Shown here one piece after another: positions 16,857 to 26,196 of a DNA stretch of 64,000 bases. The notes beneath the pieces were generated by a model. The model saw nothing but the letters and a program-made list of their open reading frames with translations, did not search any database and was not told where the DNA came from. Source of the stretch: UBA1435 sp041663285 (GTDB lineage: Bacteria; Patescibacteriota; Microgenomatia; UBA12405); contig JBAZSP010000001.1 in NCBI GenBank assembly GCA_041663285.1, positions 91,282-155,281 of the forward strand, in the 5' to 3' direction. Both the position numbers and the translations under genes were made by a program. Position 1 is the stretch's first letter. Every line of letters begins with the position of its first letter.

Positions 16857-18464
16857 ATGCCCAAGCTATTTCACCTAAGCGCCGCTTTTCTTTTTTTCTA
16901 CTCTTCCCTTGGCCTTTTTTGGGCCCCTTTGTCGCCATTGCTGGCCAAAACACTTATCGTCTCTTGGATGTTGATTTTTGTTTGGCTGCTGGCTTTTGGT
17001 ATCTACCTTGAAATTCAGAATTTACGACAAAAAAAATATCCCATATATACCGCCATTAGTCTCTTTATAACCTTTGCCATAATTTTATCCAATATTGCCA
17101 ACGGCAAATATCTTTATGGCGAAATAGCCCAGGAAACTACTTGTTTATTTAATCACCTCAGTGCTTCATCGGATCTTGGATTCAACCAAACTTGTCTTTT
17201 TGGTTATCCGGCCCGGCAGTTTATATTTTCCTCACTGCCATCCTTTTTTGGCCGGTCACTTTTTTTATTGAACGTTGGCCCATTCCTTTATTTTATAATC
17301 GGCCTTACCCTTTTTATCGCCGGTATTAGGTATTTTATTGATGATTCTCGAACCGGCGATCTCCTAACAGCATTGTTTATTTGGCTTTTACCCCATTCAC
17401 CTCACTTTTTTCATCTTGTTTTTAGCTTTGAGCAGGCTCTCTTTCCCCTTTGTTTTACTCTCGCCCTGTTAGGCTTGTTTTTTGCCTTCCAAAAAGCCAA
17501 AGACGTCTTTCCATTATTCGGCTTTGGCCAGGTTATCCTTCTTTTAACTTATTCCTACACCCCCTCCTTGTCTGTCGTTCTTTTGTCTTTCGTGGCCTTA
17601 TTTTATTTTTTGTTTCTCTATCGTCACCAGTTTAAGATAACCATCTCGCTATCACTTATAATCATCTTTTGCGCTATTAATCTCCTTAGCTCAGTGACCC
17701 TTCGTCAGGACCTTAACAGGCAGAATTCAAGCGCAAACCCTTCGGTATTATCGGCCAGCCTAACCGTCTTATCTCATGTTTTTTTTCAAAGCCAGGGAAA
17801 AAACTTTGTTGATCCCCAGATTCAAGCCTGGTTTATCCTGGCCACCGCCGCTCCGTTGCTTTTGGTTTATGGCTTCCGTCATTTTGTCATTTCTTTGTGG
17901 GTCGTTGCTACTATTTTACTTTCCGCTTTATCTCCTGGCTACGCCTCACCTCCCATCGATTTTGCTCTACATCGGGCGATTATAATTATCCCTGTACTCT
18001 ACGCCCAAAATCTAATAGCGCTAATTCATAGAAAAACTATCTGCCAGATTCTTCCGTTGCTTCAACTTTTGTTACTCCTTTTAGCTGTCAGCGGGGTGTC
18101 CAAATACTTGTCCTATACCCAAGGCCAGTCGATTTCTCCATATTATTCCGTCATTACCTGGTTGGCCGAGAAAAATATTATTGTACCCAAAACTCCGGCT
18201 ACCGTTTATTTTGCTTCGGGTATCAATTCCGGCATTACTTCGCTTCGTGACTTTATGCCCTATTTTTATCCCAACGTTTCCACTCATAGTCTCGATCATC
18301 AATTTTGTCAGTTAAGTCAAACTATTCCTCCCGGCATCTACATATTCCCGTCAGATTTTTCCTGTGGGTTACTCAACGACTCTCCCGCTTTTCGCCAGGA
18401 GCAGTATCTTGAACCTTCCACTCACCAAGTTTATTTAATAAAAAATATTAGCCAGGTTTTCTAA
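16857..18464 (+). CDS. Polytopic membrane protein, possibly a GT-C relative
   Basis: The 535-residue protein has about 12 hydrophobic helices and a small C-terminal soluble region (PPGIYIFPSDFSC). I see no HPDE-type acidic pair after the first helix, so it cannot be called a GT-C enzyme on motifs. A possible outer loop (GEIAQETTCLFNHLS, LFGYPARQF) lies where that class has its active site. It begins 4 bp after the preceding glycosyltransferase, ending the operon, and its 3' end overlaps the convergent methyltransferase gene by 17 nt. A role in the same surface-glycan pathway is inference from position. Confidence 0.6.
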   Translation: MPKLFHLSAAFLFFYSSLGLFWAPLSPLLAKTLIVSWMLIFVWLLAFGIYLEIQNLRQKKYPIYTAISLFITFAIILSNIANGKYLYGEIAQETTCLFNHLSASSDLGFNQTCLFGYPARQFIFSSLPSFFGRSLFLLNVGPFLYFIIGLTLFIAGIRYFIDDSRTGDLLTALFIWLLPHSPHFFHLVFSFEQALFPLCFTLALLGLFFAFQKAKDVFPLFGFGQVILLLTYSYTPSLSVVLLSFVALFYFLFLYRHQFKITISLSLIIIFCAINLLSSVTLRQDLNRQNSSANPSVLSASLTVLSHVFFQSQGKNFVDPQIQAWFILATAAPLLLVYGFRHFVISLWVVATILLSALSPGYASPPIDFALHRAIIIIPVLYAQNLIALIHRKTICQILPLLQLLLLLLAVSGVSKYLSYTQGQSISPYYSVITWLAEKNIIVPKTPATVYFASGINSGITSLRDFMPYFYPNVSTHSLDHQFCQLSQTIPPGIYIFPSDFSCGLLNDSPAFRQEQYLEPSTHQVYLIKNISQVF

Positions 18465-19275
18465 TTTGATATACCAGGTTAACCGAGGTCGCGAAAACCT
18501 TGTTGGTATCGTTTAGCCTGTCAATTAATTCTATCGGCCAAAGTAGAAGCGACATCAGTTTCGATTTTTTCCGGTTTGGAGTAAACCGATTAAAGTTTTT
18601 TAACCAGCCCTTCTCGACCAAATTTTTACCGATTCCGTAAAAAACAAAATGGGAGAAGGGTAAACAAAAATGTGTTGCTCGCCACTTTAACTTTGTCTCA
18701 AAACCCGTTTTTAACAACTTTAACTCAATATCTTTTTCAGCATACAGCCTCTGATGATCAGCCCAAATTCCCGACAACCACCAAATATGTGAAGGTAAGT
18801 GTTTTTTTGTAAGCCTCTCCAGTATCCAGTTGGCCGGATCCCATGCCCAGGGGTAGTTTATATTCGGAACAGTTATCATTACTATCCCACCCGGTTTTAG
18901 TACCCTAAAAATTTCCTTAAGGGCTAAGACGTCATCGGGGATGTGTTCGAGGATTTCTGACGCAATTACCCTATCGAAAAAATCATTTTTAAAAGGTAAT
19001 TGGGTCGCGTCGGCCACCAAGAGTTTCTCATTACTGCTGGCCCCATTTTTTGCTTGCTCTAAGTATCTGGTATTAAGGTCTATACCCCAAATTTTTGTTT
19101 TCGGCTGTAATTTTGCCAAGTTATTAACGTAAAAGCCGCGACCACAACCCACCTCCAAAATTTTTTCTCTTCCTACTAAGCCAATATTTTTCAAAACCAG
19201 CCCAGCCCGTCTTTTATATGCCGGGTCAGGCTCGCGGGACAGTAATTTGTCAATTTGTATTAAATAGTTTTTCAT
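18448..19275 (-). CDS. Class I SAM-dependent methyltransferase
   Basis: About 275 residues from MKNYLIQIDKLLS; an in-frame ATG nine codons upstream (19302) is an alternative. The Rossmann motif I is ILEVGCGRGFYV, followed by WGIDLN (motif II), VADATQLPF, SEILEHIPDD (the EHI motif of the Methyltransf_11 group) and LKPGGIVMITVPN. The family methylates small molecules, lipids or sugars with S-adenosylmethionine; the C-terminal half is less conserved and gives no substrate. It overlaps the GT4 gene upstream by about 26 nt, forming an HAD-GT4-methyltransferase operon that suggests surface glycan or lipid tailoring. Confidence 0.8.
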   Translation of the reverse strand: MKNYLIQIDKLLSREPDPAYKRRAGLVLKNIGLVGREKILEVGCGRGFYVNNLAKLQPKTKIWGIDLNTRYLEQAKNGASSNEKLLVADATQLPFKNDFFDRVIASEILEHIPDDVLALKEIFRVLKPGGIVMITVPNINYPWAWDPANWILERLTKKHLPSHIWWLSGIWADHQRLYAEKDIELKLLKTGFETKLKWRATHFCLPFSHFVFYGIGKNLVEKGWLKNFNRFTPNRKKSKLMSLLLWPIELIDRLNDTNKVFATSVNLVYQIRKPG

Positions 19276-20380
19276 ATTTGTCCAACGTCCTTTGGTAATC
19301 AAACACCTTTTTTACTGTCGCCGACCTTGACTTAAAATTCCTGCCCAAACCCTCAATTATTCCCCGGCCCAGACTCTTTTCGTCTCTGGCTTTCACTATC
19401 AGCCCAAAGCCGGTCTCCTGCACCACCCATCTGGCTCCGGGGATGTTGGTACAGACCGATGGGGTTCCTGCCAGCATTGCTTCAATTTGCGATGACGGGA
19501 AACAATCAGTTCGTGATGGTTGTACATAAAGGCTAAGTGATTTATAAAACGCAAACAGCTCTCGGGGGTCATTGATAAGTCCTAAGAGTTTTAAATGTTT
19601 TTTGTAACGTTTTATCAAGCCTTCAATTTTTTGCCAAAACTTTTCGTAGTTAATTTTGTAATCTCCGGCCAAAACCATCATGGCTCTTGGGAATCTCCTT
19701 ATGACTATCGGAATCGCTTCAAGCAGGTAATCGACTCCTTTCTCTTCAACAAATCTGCCGGAAAAACCAATCAATATTTTATTTTCCAGGCCGTACTTTT
19801 GTTTAAAATTAGCCACCTCGCTTGCCGAAACACTTGGTATTTCAAAAAGTGGCAGTATCACCCTCCACTTGTCCTCACACCCCAATAGCAATTTCGACTG
19901 CTTGGCATAATCTTCTGATTGAATCAAAACCGCCCTGGCTCTTTTGATCGACCATCTTGTAGTTAAATAATATACAGCTTCCGCTATTTTGGCTATTACT
20001 CCACCATCTTTTGGCAATACTAGATCACCGTTGTGGATCAGGTAAAGCTTTTTTTTGAAGATTCCGGCGACCATGGCTGTTAACACTACCTGTTGCAGGG
20101 GGAGATATGCCACCACCGACTCATTCTCCCTTACCAGCTTGATCAGGGAAAATAAAAACCCGGGAGTAACCACGCTCCTTAACAGCCGGAACCAATATTT
20201 AAGCCTGACCACCTTTACTCCGGTAATGTTTTCTGTTAGCGGCGACTCCCTATTGTGTTGACTGGTTAGCACTGTCACTTCATGGTCCCGTTTCGCCAGG
20301 CCTTCAGCCACCCGGGCGGCATACTGGGTCAGTCCTGTCCAGTGAGGCCGATAAAAAGTCAACACAAAAAGCAGCTTCAT
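19250..20380 (-). CDS. GT4 family glycosyltransferase
   Basis: About 376 residues from MKLLFVLTFYRPHWTGL; this ATG lies directly after the HAD gene's stop and begins with a proper GT-B strand, so it is preferred to a start at 20449 inside that gene. N-terminal GT-B domain: GLTQYAARVAEGLAKRDHEV. C-terminal donor-binding domain: GFSGRFVEEKGVDYLLEAI and PSRTDCFPSSQIEAMLAGTP. In the EX7E motif the first Glu is Asp (D-CFPSSQI-E), a conservative change. Such enzymes move sugar from a nucleotide sugar to a lipid or glycan on the cytoplasmic side of the membrane. Confidence 0.85.
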   Translation of the reverse strand: MKLLFVLTFYRPHWTGLTQYAARVAEGLAKRDHEVTVLTSQHNRESPLTENITGVKVVRLKYWFRLLRSVVTPGFLFSLIKLVRENESVVAYLPLQQVVLTAMVAGIFKKKLYLIHNGDLVLPKDGGVIAKIAEAVYYLTTRWSIKRARAVLIQSEDYAKQSKLLLGCEDKWRVILPLFEIPSVSASEVANFKQKYGLENKILIGFSGRFVEEKGVDYLLEAIPIVIRRFPRAMMVLAGDYKINYEKFWQKIEGLIKRYKKHLKLLGLINDPRELFAFYKSLSLYVQPSRTDCFPSSQIEAMLAGTPSVCTNIPGARWVVQETGFGLIVKARDEKSLGRGIIEGLGRNFKSRSATVKKVFDYQRTLDKYEKLFNTN

Positions 20381-20381
20381 A

Positions 20382-20924
20382 TTATGTTCGTATATCGCTA
20401 AGATAATTAATTCCTTTAGCCTCAAGACAGGCGTGTTTCTGTTTGCCAAAACAATAGATTTTAGTTTTTAAATTTTTCGCCAAATAATCAGCTATCAGGT
20501 TATCGTCATCCACATACCATTCCGCTTTGATTTTTTTTAGTATTTTTTCCTTAAACAAATACGGTTGTTCGTTCTTCGAGTTTAAATAAATCTTATGGAA
20601 ATAACTATTGATCCCTCTTCTTTCCAGCCATGCCCGGGTTTCATTTTTTAAAAAGCTATACCGTCCGGAAATTATGTAAAGGCGGTATCGTTGGCTTCGG
20701 CTAAGATCCGCCACTGCCTTAAGATTTTCTTTAATCGGTGGTCTAAAAAGATAAAAGTGCGACAACTTTCTCACTGCAATTTCAAATCGGGAGGAGGGGA
20801 TTCGGTAATTAAGTGTTTTTTCTTTCGTCCCCCTAAACCATTTCTCAATCAAGGATTTCGGAATTAACGGTGGCTTATCAACAATCACCCCATCAAGGTC
20901 GAAAGCAATTCTTAATCGTTTCAT
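20382..20924 (-). CDS. HAD-superfamily hydrolase
   Basis: The 180-residue protein shows HAD motif I as FDLDGVIVD (Asp9, Asp11), motif II in IISGRY, a Lys-rich motif III area (KNEQPYLFKEKILKK) and motif IV as YVDDDN with acidic residues for magnesium. This is a small phosphatase-type HAD with a short helical cap. It may dephosphorylate a sugar phosphate or lipid phosphate for the GT4 gene that follows it 1 bp later, but the substrate cannot be read from sequence. It is divergent from the YYY gene. Confidence 0.8.
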   Translation of the reverse strand: MKRLRIAFDLDGVIVDKPPLIPKSLIEKWFRGTKEKTLNYRIPSSRFEIAVRKLSHFYLFRPPIKENLKAVADLSRSQRYRLYIISGRYSFLKNETRAWLERRGINSYFHKIYLNSKNEQPYLFKEKILKKIKAEWYVDDDNLIADYLAKNLKTKIYCFGKQKHACLEAKGINYLSDIRT

Positions 20925-21015
20925 TATTATTTAATAAATTAATCCTTACAATCTCTCCGGTCATCGGCCGTGTGTTTTATTATTACATGAACATTACCAA
21001 AACCCCAGCATCGTG

Positions 21016-21021
21016 TAAAAT
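21016..21021 (+). promoter_or_regulatory. -10 box (TAAAAT) of the YYY-protein gene
   Basis: TAAAAT ends 6 nt before the ATG at 21028 in the divergent gap. Confidence 0.45.
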
Positions 21022-21027
21022 ACCCTT

Positions 21028-23214
21028 ATGGTTGCCGATTTTAAGTATATCGTTTTTTGGTGGTTAACCATCTTCCTGATTGGTTCTCTGTCTTTACCGC
21101 TGATCTTTACTGTGTTTAGGGATTTTTACGACAAGGGTTATATTTTTAGCAAAATCGCCGGTATCGCCATCCTGACCTATATTATATTTGTTTTGGGTAT
21201 TTTTAAATTTTTGCCCTTTTCCAGCAGCTCGATATTTTTTATTTTATTCTTTGTCCTGCTGGCAAATATTTTATATCTTTCCAAAAAAGATAATTTTGCC
21301 AAATTTAAAAAAGATCTCCTGCTTCACCACCGGCAAATAATATCCCAGGAGTTGGCCTTTTTTGGTGTTTTAACCCTCTGGTCTTTTATCCGTGGCCATT
21401 CGCCCGACATTGATAACCTCGAAAAGTTTATGGACTGGGGATTTGTAAATTCTGTTTTAAGATCTACCTTCATGCCCCCGGCCGACATGTGGTATTCCGG
21501 TGAACCGATCAATTACTACTATTTCGGCCACCTCATTTTTGGCGTATTAACCAAAATTTCGGGCATCGATTCCGCTATCACCTACAACCTTTCCATCGCC
21601 ACAGTTTGCGCCCTTACCTTTGTTAGCGGCTTTTCAATAACGTCCAATCTTGTTGTTCACTTTAATGTCTTCAAAGCTGTTATAAAAAAGAAACTTGACG
21701 TCCGGAATATCCGTTTAAAACAGGCGGTTTTGGCCGGTGTATTTTCGGCCTTTCTACTGACCTTCGGTGGCAATTTCCACGCCGTCTACAAGATTATTAA
21801 GCTTGATATAAGTCAAAATAACGGCCGTTTTGTCCTTACCAAAGATGCTCTTAACCAGGCTGCCAATTCTTATTGGTATCCAGACGCCACCCGTTTTATC
21901 GGTTTTGATCCCGATATAAAAGATAAGACTATCCACGAATTTCCTCTCTATAGCTTTGTGGTGGCCGACCTTCACGGTCACATGAACGATATTCCGGTTA
22001 TCTTGTTTTTCATTGCCTTTCTTTTTGCCTTTAGCCTGTCACCGGTAAAGGCTCCATCTTGGAAATTAATTGTCCCATCAGGCCTGATATTATCAATTGC
22101 TTTCATGACCAACGCCTGGGACTTTTTTGTTTACGGCCTAACCTTTGCCGTTTGTCTCTTTTTTATCCATCTTCACCATACTGATTTTTATCAGGCAATA
22201 AGGTCAATATTGATAAACGGGTTTTTAACTGTTCTCTGTTGGTACCTTTTCACCTTACCCTTTACTCTTAATTTCATCCCCATGGCCGACGGAGTCAGGC
22301 TGGTCGATTATCGAACTCCGTTTTACCAGCTTTTTGTTTTATATGGTGGTTTCTGGCTGATTTGCTTGCCTCTTTTAGGTTATTTTTTCTATCGCTTTTT
22401 AAAAGACAGGTCGTTTATCAAAAAAATGATCCCGTCCGACGTCATTGCGTTGGCCTTGATTTTAGTTGCTACTTTATTAGTGCTTCTTCCCGAGATTATT
22501 TATCTTAAAGATATATATATATACGAGCATCGTCGGGCCAACACCATGTTTAAGCTTGTTTATCAGGCGTTTATTCTCTACTCACTTGTAGCTGGGTATG
22601 CTGTTTACCGTTTGTCTGCCTCAATTCGGCCGCGGATGATTAAATTCCTATACAAAGTAATTGTGCTAATAGTTTTTACCAGCCATTTAATTTACCCGTT
22701 TTTCGCCATCAAGTCAGCCTATGGTAGCCTTTCTTCATACAAAGGTCTGTATGGTCTAGGTTTCTTAAAGACAGCTCACCCGGATAGTTTTGAAGCTGTC
22801 AAATGGATTAATGCCAACATTTCCGGCCAGCCAGTAATCCTTGAAGCCGCCGGGGATAGTTATACCTACTATAATCATATTTCAGCCGCGACTGGCGTCC
22901 CCACTGTCCTGGGCTGGCTGGTTCACGAATGGCTTTGGCACGGAGGTCAAAAAGACCCAAATTCCTCCAAGTACCTAAACAAGCTGGACTGTGGTGATCC
23001 CTGCAGTGTCCGCGGTCCTGATGTTCAAAGAATTTACGAATCCCAAGACGTTGTCGAAGTTCGTTCTTTGCTCCAAAAATACAATGTCGATTATGTCTTT
23101 GTCGGCGATAAGGAGCTCGAAAAATATCAAAGCTTAAATGTCGACGTAATTTCGGGGCTTAGCCAAATTGTTTTTGAATCCGGTAAAACCAAACTATACA
23201 AGATTACTAAATAA
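21028..23214 (+). CDS. YYY-type (DUF2298) polytopic membrane protein
   Basis: The 728-residue protein has many membrane helices and the conserved segments of the Chlor_Arch_YYY/DUF2298 family: RGHSPDIDNLEKFMDWGF, the YYY signature in PINYYYFGHL, FPLYSFVVADLHGHMND, EHRRANTMFKLVYQ and a C-terminal domain with WINANISGQPVILEAAGDSYTY. The family is found in Chloroflexi, archaea and CPR and is thought to be a GT-C-like membrane glycosyltransferase; its biochemical function is not settled. Placed between two surface-glycan clusters, it fits that role. It has its own -10 box and stands as a single gene before pcrA. Confidence 0.9.
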   Translation: MVADFKYIVFWWLTIFLIGSLSLPLIFTVFRDFYDKGYIFSKIAGIAILTYIIFVLGIFKFLPFSSSSIFFILFFVLLANILYLSKKDNFAKFKKDLLLHHRQIISQELAFFGVLTLWSFIRGHSPDIDNLEKFMDWGFVNSVLRSTFMPPADMWYSGEPINYYYFGHLIFGVLTKISGIDSAITYNLSIATVCALTFVSGFSITSNLVVHFNVFKAVIKKKLDVRNIRLKQAVLAGVFSAFLLTFGGNFHAVYKIIKLDISQNNGRFVLTKDALNQAANSYWYPDATRFIGFDPDIKDKTIHEFPLYSFVVADLHGHMNDIPVILFFIAFLFAFSLSPVKAPSWKLIVPSGLILSIAFMTNAWDFFVYGLTFAVCLFFIHLHHTDFYQAIRSILINGFLTVLCWYLFTLPFTLNFIPMADGVRLVDYRTPFYQLFVLYGGFWLICLPLLGYFFYRFLKDRSFIKKMIPSDVIALALILVATLLVLLPEIIYLKDIYIYEHRRANTMFKLVYQAFILYSLVAGYAVYRLSASIRPRMIKFLYKVIVLIVFTSHLIYPFFAIKSAYGSLSSYKGLYGLGFLKTAHPDSFEAVKWINANISGQPVILEAAGDSYTYYNHISAATGVPTVLGWLVHEWLWHGGQKDPNSSKYLNKLDCGDPCSVRGPDVQRIYESQDVVEVRSLLQKYNVDYVFVGDKELEKYQSLNVDVISGLSQIVFESGKTKLYKITK

Positions 23215-23256
23215 CTTTCTGGTTTCGGATTAAGCGTCCATCATCTATCATTAATA

Positions 23257-25137
23257 ATGAGTGATATTCTGCAGGGGTTAAACCCACAACAGAAAAAAGC
23301 GGTGGTCCATCAGGGCACTCCATTATTACTACTCGCCGGCGCCGGTTCGGGCAAAACCCGGGTACTGACTCACCGGGCAGCCTATTTAATTGCCAATCAT
23401 CTGGCTTCTGCTTCTGATATATTACTGCTGACTTTTACCAACAAAGCCGCTGCCGAGATGAAAAGTCGGATTTCGGCTTTGTTTAAGGCTAATCGTCTAA
23501 AATCCGATACCGGGCTATTTGCCGGTACCTTCCATTCGTTTTGTTGTCGCATTTTACGTCACGATGGCACCCATATTGGAGTTGCCCCAAATTTTGTTAT
23601 TTACGATCAGGAAGATCAACAAAATTTAATCAAAACCATCCTCAAAGAACTAAATCTTACCCCAAAAGAGTTTAGCCCCGTTAGCATTGCCTATTTCATC
23701 GAGCAGGCCAAAAACAATTTCCAAACCCCTCAAAGCTTGTCGGTTACCGGTTTTTGGCAAAGTTATGCCCAAAAAATATATTCTCAATATCAAAAAAAGT
23801 TATCCGACTTACAGGCTCTTGATTTTAACGACCTGCTTTTCAAAACCGTCGAGCTGCTGCTCTCTCACCAGCCGACTCTGGAAAAATATCAAAACATCTT
23901 TCATTACATACTGGTTGATGAGTACCAGGACACCAACCAAATTCAATACCTTCTGACCAAGTTGTTGGCCAAAAAATTACAACAGATTACGGCGGTAGGC
24001 GATGCCTCTCAGGCAATTTATGGCTGGCGGGGTGCCGATTTTCGCAACCTGATCAGCTTTACTACTGATTTCAAAAACACCACCATTATCAATCTCGAGC
24101 AAAACTATCGCTCCACTCAAAACATTCTCGAAGCGGCCAATTCGGTTATCTCCAAAAACACCTCTCATCCGGTTTTGCATCTTTATACCAACAAGGTCAG
24201 CCAGGACAAAATTCATTTATTTCAGGCCAATTCCGAAGTCGACGAGGCTGATTATGTAGCTCAAAAAATTCAGTTTATTCATCTCAACCTTCGTCTACCG
24301 TATAAATATATAGCCGTACTTTATCGGATGAATGCTCAATCCCGGGTAATCGAGGAAGCGTTTTTGCGTCAAAGTATTCCTTACGTCCTGGTTGGAGGCC
24401 TACGTTTTTATGAACGGGCCGAAATCAAGGATATTCTTTCCATGCTTCGGCTGGCTGTCAACTCCAAAGACCTGCTTTCCGCTGATCGTCTTGAAAAAAA
24501 TCTGGGTAAAAAGAAGTTTGGTAACTTTTTAGCGCATCTTTCAGCGGTTGATTTGCCTTCGCTTACCTCTATTCAAATTCTGGAATCGCTAGTTGTTGCC
24601 TCGGGTTATTTAGATAAATTTGATCATAAAGACGAAGAAGATCAGCGTCGGATTGAAAATATCAAAGAGCTCAAGTCCGTCGCCACTGCTTACCCCGACA
24701 TTCATCAGTTTTTAGAAAATATCAGCCTGGTTCAGCAGGAATACAGCCTTCAGGAAAAAAACAAAAAAAAGGAAAACCGGGAAGGCGTCCGGCTGATGAC
24801 GCTGCACGGCTCCAAAGGTTTGGAATTTGAAGTAGTATTTTTGGTCGGTTTTGAAGAAGGCATTTTGCCCCACCTCAAATCTATGGTTGAAACTGCTGAT
24901 ATCGAAGAGGAGCGGCGTCTTTGTTATGTCGGTATCACTCGGGCAAAAGATTACTTGTTTATAACGTATGCCAACCGTCGTCTTTATTTTGGCAAAAGCT
25001 CTTTAAACGCACCCAGCCGCTTTCTTTCCGAAATTCCCCAAAATCTGCTCGAGTTCGAAACACCTTCGTCCGGGGATCTTCACCAACCTGCCGGTTCAAA
25101 TGATTCCGACTTGGTATATGATCCCGATATTTATTAA
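23257..25137 (+). CDS. pcrA: UvrD/PcrA-type superfamily 1 DNA helicase
   Basis: A 3'-5' DNA helicase of repair and replication. The 626-residue sequence has the SF1A motifs: Q-motif LNPQQKKAV, Walker A GAGSGKT (28-34), TFTNKAAAEM, FHSF, Walker B VDEYQDTN (about 220), GDASQAIYGWRGAD, LEQNYRST, VRLMTLHGSKGLEF and VGITRAKDYL near residue 560. It is shorter than the usual 700-750 residues and ends soon after motif VI, lacking the C-terminal tail that contacts RNA polymerase or MutL in other bacteria. It is one of two UvrD-like helicases here; the other (32572) has a nuclease domain. TATCAT lies 5 nt before its ATG. Confidence 0.93.
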   Translation: MSDILQGLNPQQKKAVVHQGTPLLLLAGAGSGKTRVLTHRAAYLIANHLASASDILLLTFTNKAAAEMKSRISALFKANRLKSDTGLFAGTFHSFCCRILRHDGTHIGVAPNFVIYDQEDQQNLIKTILKELNLTPKEFSPVSIAYFIEQAKNNFQTPQSLSVTGFWQSYAQKIYSQYQKKLSDLQALDFNDLLFKTVELLLSHQPTLEKYQNIFHYILVDEYQDTNQIQYLLTKLLAKKLQQITAVGDASQAIYGWRGADFRNLISFTTDFKNTTIINLEQNYRSTQNILEAANSVISKNTSHPVLHLYTNKVSQDKIHLFQANSEVDEADYVAQKIQFIHLNLRLPYKYIAVLYRMNAQSRVIEEAFLRQSIPYVLVGGLRFYERAEIKDILSMLRLAVNSKDLLSADRLEKNLGKKKFGNFLAHLSAVDLPSLTSIQILESLVVASGYLDKFDHKDEEDQRRIENIKELKSVATAYPDIHQFLENISLVQQEYSLQEKNKKKENREGVRLMTLHGSKGLEFEVVFLVGFEEGILPHLKSMVETADIEEERRLCYVGITRAKDYLFITYANRRLYFGKSSLNAPSRFLSEIPQNLLEFETPSSGDLHQPAGSNDSDLVYDPDIY

Positions 25138-25146
25138 AATCCTTAT

Positions 25147-26196
25147 ATGATCACCCGACTTGTTTATAGCCAGGAAAAAAAACAATTTAATCAATTAATC
25201 CGCCACCCGGTCCAAACCTGGGAGTGGGGTGATTTTCAAATAACTCAAGGCCACCAGGTTTACCGGCTTGGTGTTTTTGAAAAAAACAAAATGATCTCGG
25301 CTTATAGCCTTAGCTTTCACCGCCTTCCCCGGCTCAATTTTTCTGTCGGCACAATTCTAAGGGGCCCCATGCCAGATTTAGAAATGCTGACCAATATTCA
25401 AAAAATTGGCCGTGACGAAAACGCCCTTTTTATCAAATTGGAACCCGACGTTATTCACCAGAGCTTCTCCGACCTTGGCATAGGGAGTGTCATCTCACCC
25501 AGCCCCGATCTTCCGAATTTGGTGGTTTCTCCCAAAGTTGCCTTTTACCCCCATACCTACTTTGTTGATTTAACCAAAACCGAAAACGAGCTTATCGAAG
25601 CTCTTCATTCCAAGACTCGTTACAATATTAAAGTAGCTAATCGTCACGGGGTAAAGATCCGGGAGATGACGACCGATCAGGGATTCGAGATTTATCTTCG
25701 GCTACTTTTTGAAACAACCAAGCGCCAGGGTTTTTATCTTCACACCCCCGAGTATCACCAACAACTTTGGCAGACGCTCAAAGCCTCCGGTATGGTAAAA
25801 ATTATGATAGCCACCTATCAGGATTTAGCCCTGGCCGCCTTTATGCTCTTTAAGCAGCAGGACCGTCTATATTACCCCTACGGCGCTTCTTCCGACGTTC
25901 ATCGGGAGGTCATGGCGCCGACACTGTTAATGTGGGAATGTCTTATGCTTGGTAAAAAATTAGGCTGCAATACTTTCGACATGTGGGGTAGCTTAGGGCC
26001 AAACGCTCAAGCCACCGAGCCTGGCTTTGGCTTCCATCGCTTTAAACAGGGTTTTGGCGGCCAATTATCCCAATATGTTGGTACTTACGATCTGGTTATC
26101 GACCCTCAAAAATATCAGCTCTACAATCTCGTTGATCGTTGGCGTTGGCGTCTACTTCGGTTCAAGGCCAATCTTTTTAAAACTACCACCGACTAA
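25147..26196 (+). CDS. FemAB-like aminoacyltransferase (peptidoglycan bridge type)
   Basis: The 349-residue protein has the two GNAT-like domains of the FemABX family: TWEWGDFQ near the start, a YFVDLTKTENELIEALHSKTRYNI motif as in FemX/FmhB, and RLYYPYGASSDVHREVMAPTLLMWE then FDMWGSLGP, where the polypeptide carrier is bound. FemABX enzymes add amino acids from aminoacyl-tRNA to peptidoglycan precursors on the inner membrane face. With murJ and alr in the same window, a wall cross-bridge is likely. It starts 9 bp after pcrA and ends overlapping the convergent GT-C gene by 4 nt. Confidence 0.85.
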   Translation: MITRLVYSQEKKQFNQLIRHPVQTWEWGDFQITQGHQVYRLGVFEKNKMISAYSLSFHRLPRLNFSVGTILRGPMPDLEMLTNIQKIGRDENALFIKLEPDVIHQSFSDLGIGSVISPSPDLPNLVVSPKVAFYPHTYFVDLTKTENELIEALHSKTRYNIKVANRHGVKIREMTTDQGFEIYLRLLFETTKRQGFYLHTPEYHQQLWQTLKASGMVKIMIATYQDLALAAFMLFKQQDRLYYPYGASSDVHREVMAPTLLMWECLMLGKKLGCNTFDMWGSLGPNAQATEPGFGFHRFKQGFGGQLSQYVGTYDLVIDPQKYQLYNLVDRWRWRLLRFKANLFKTTTD

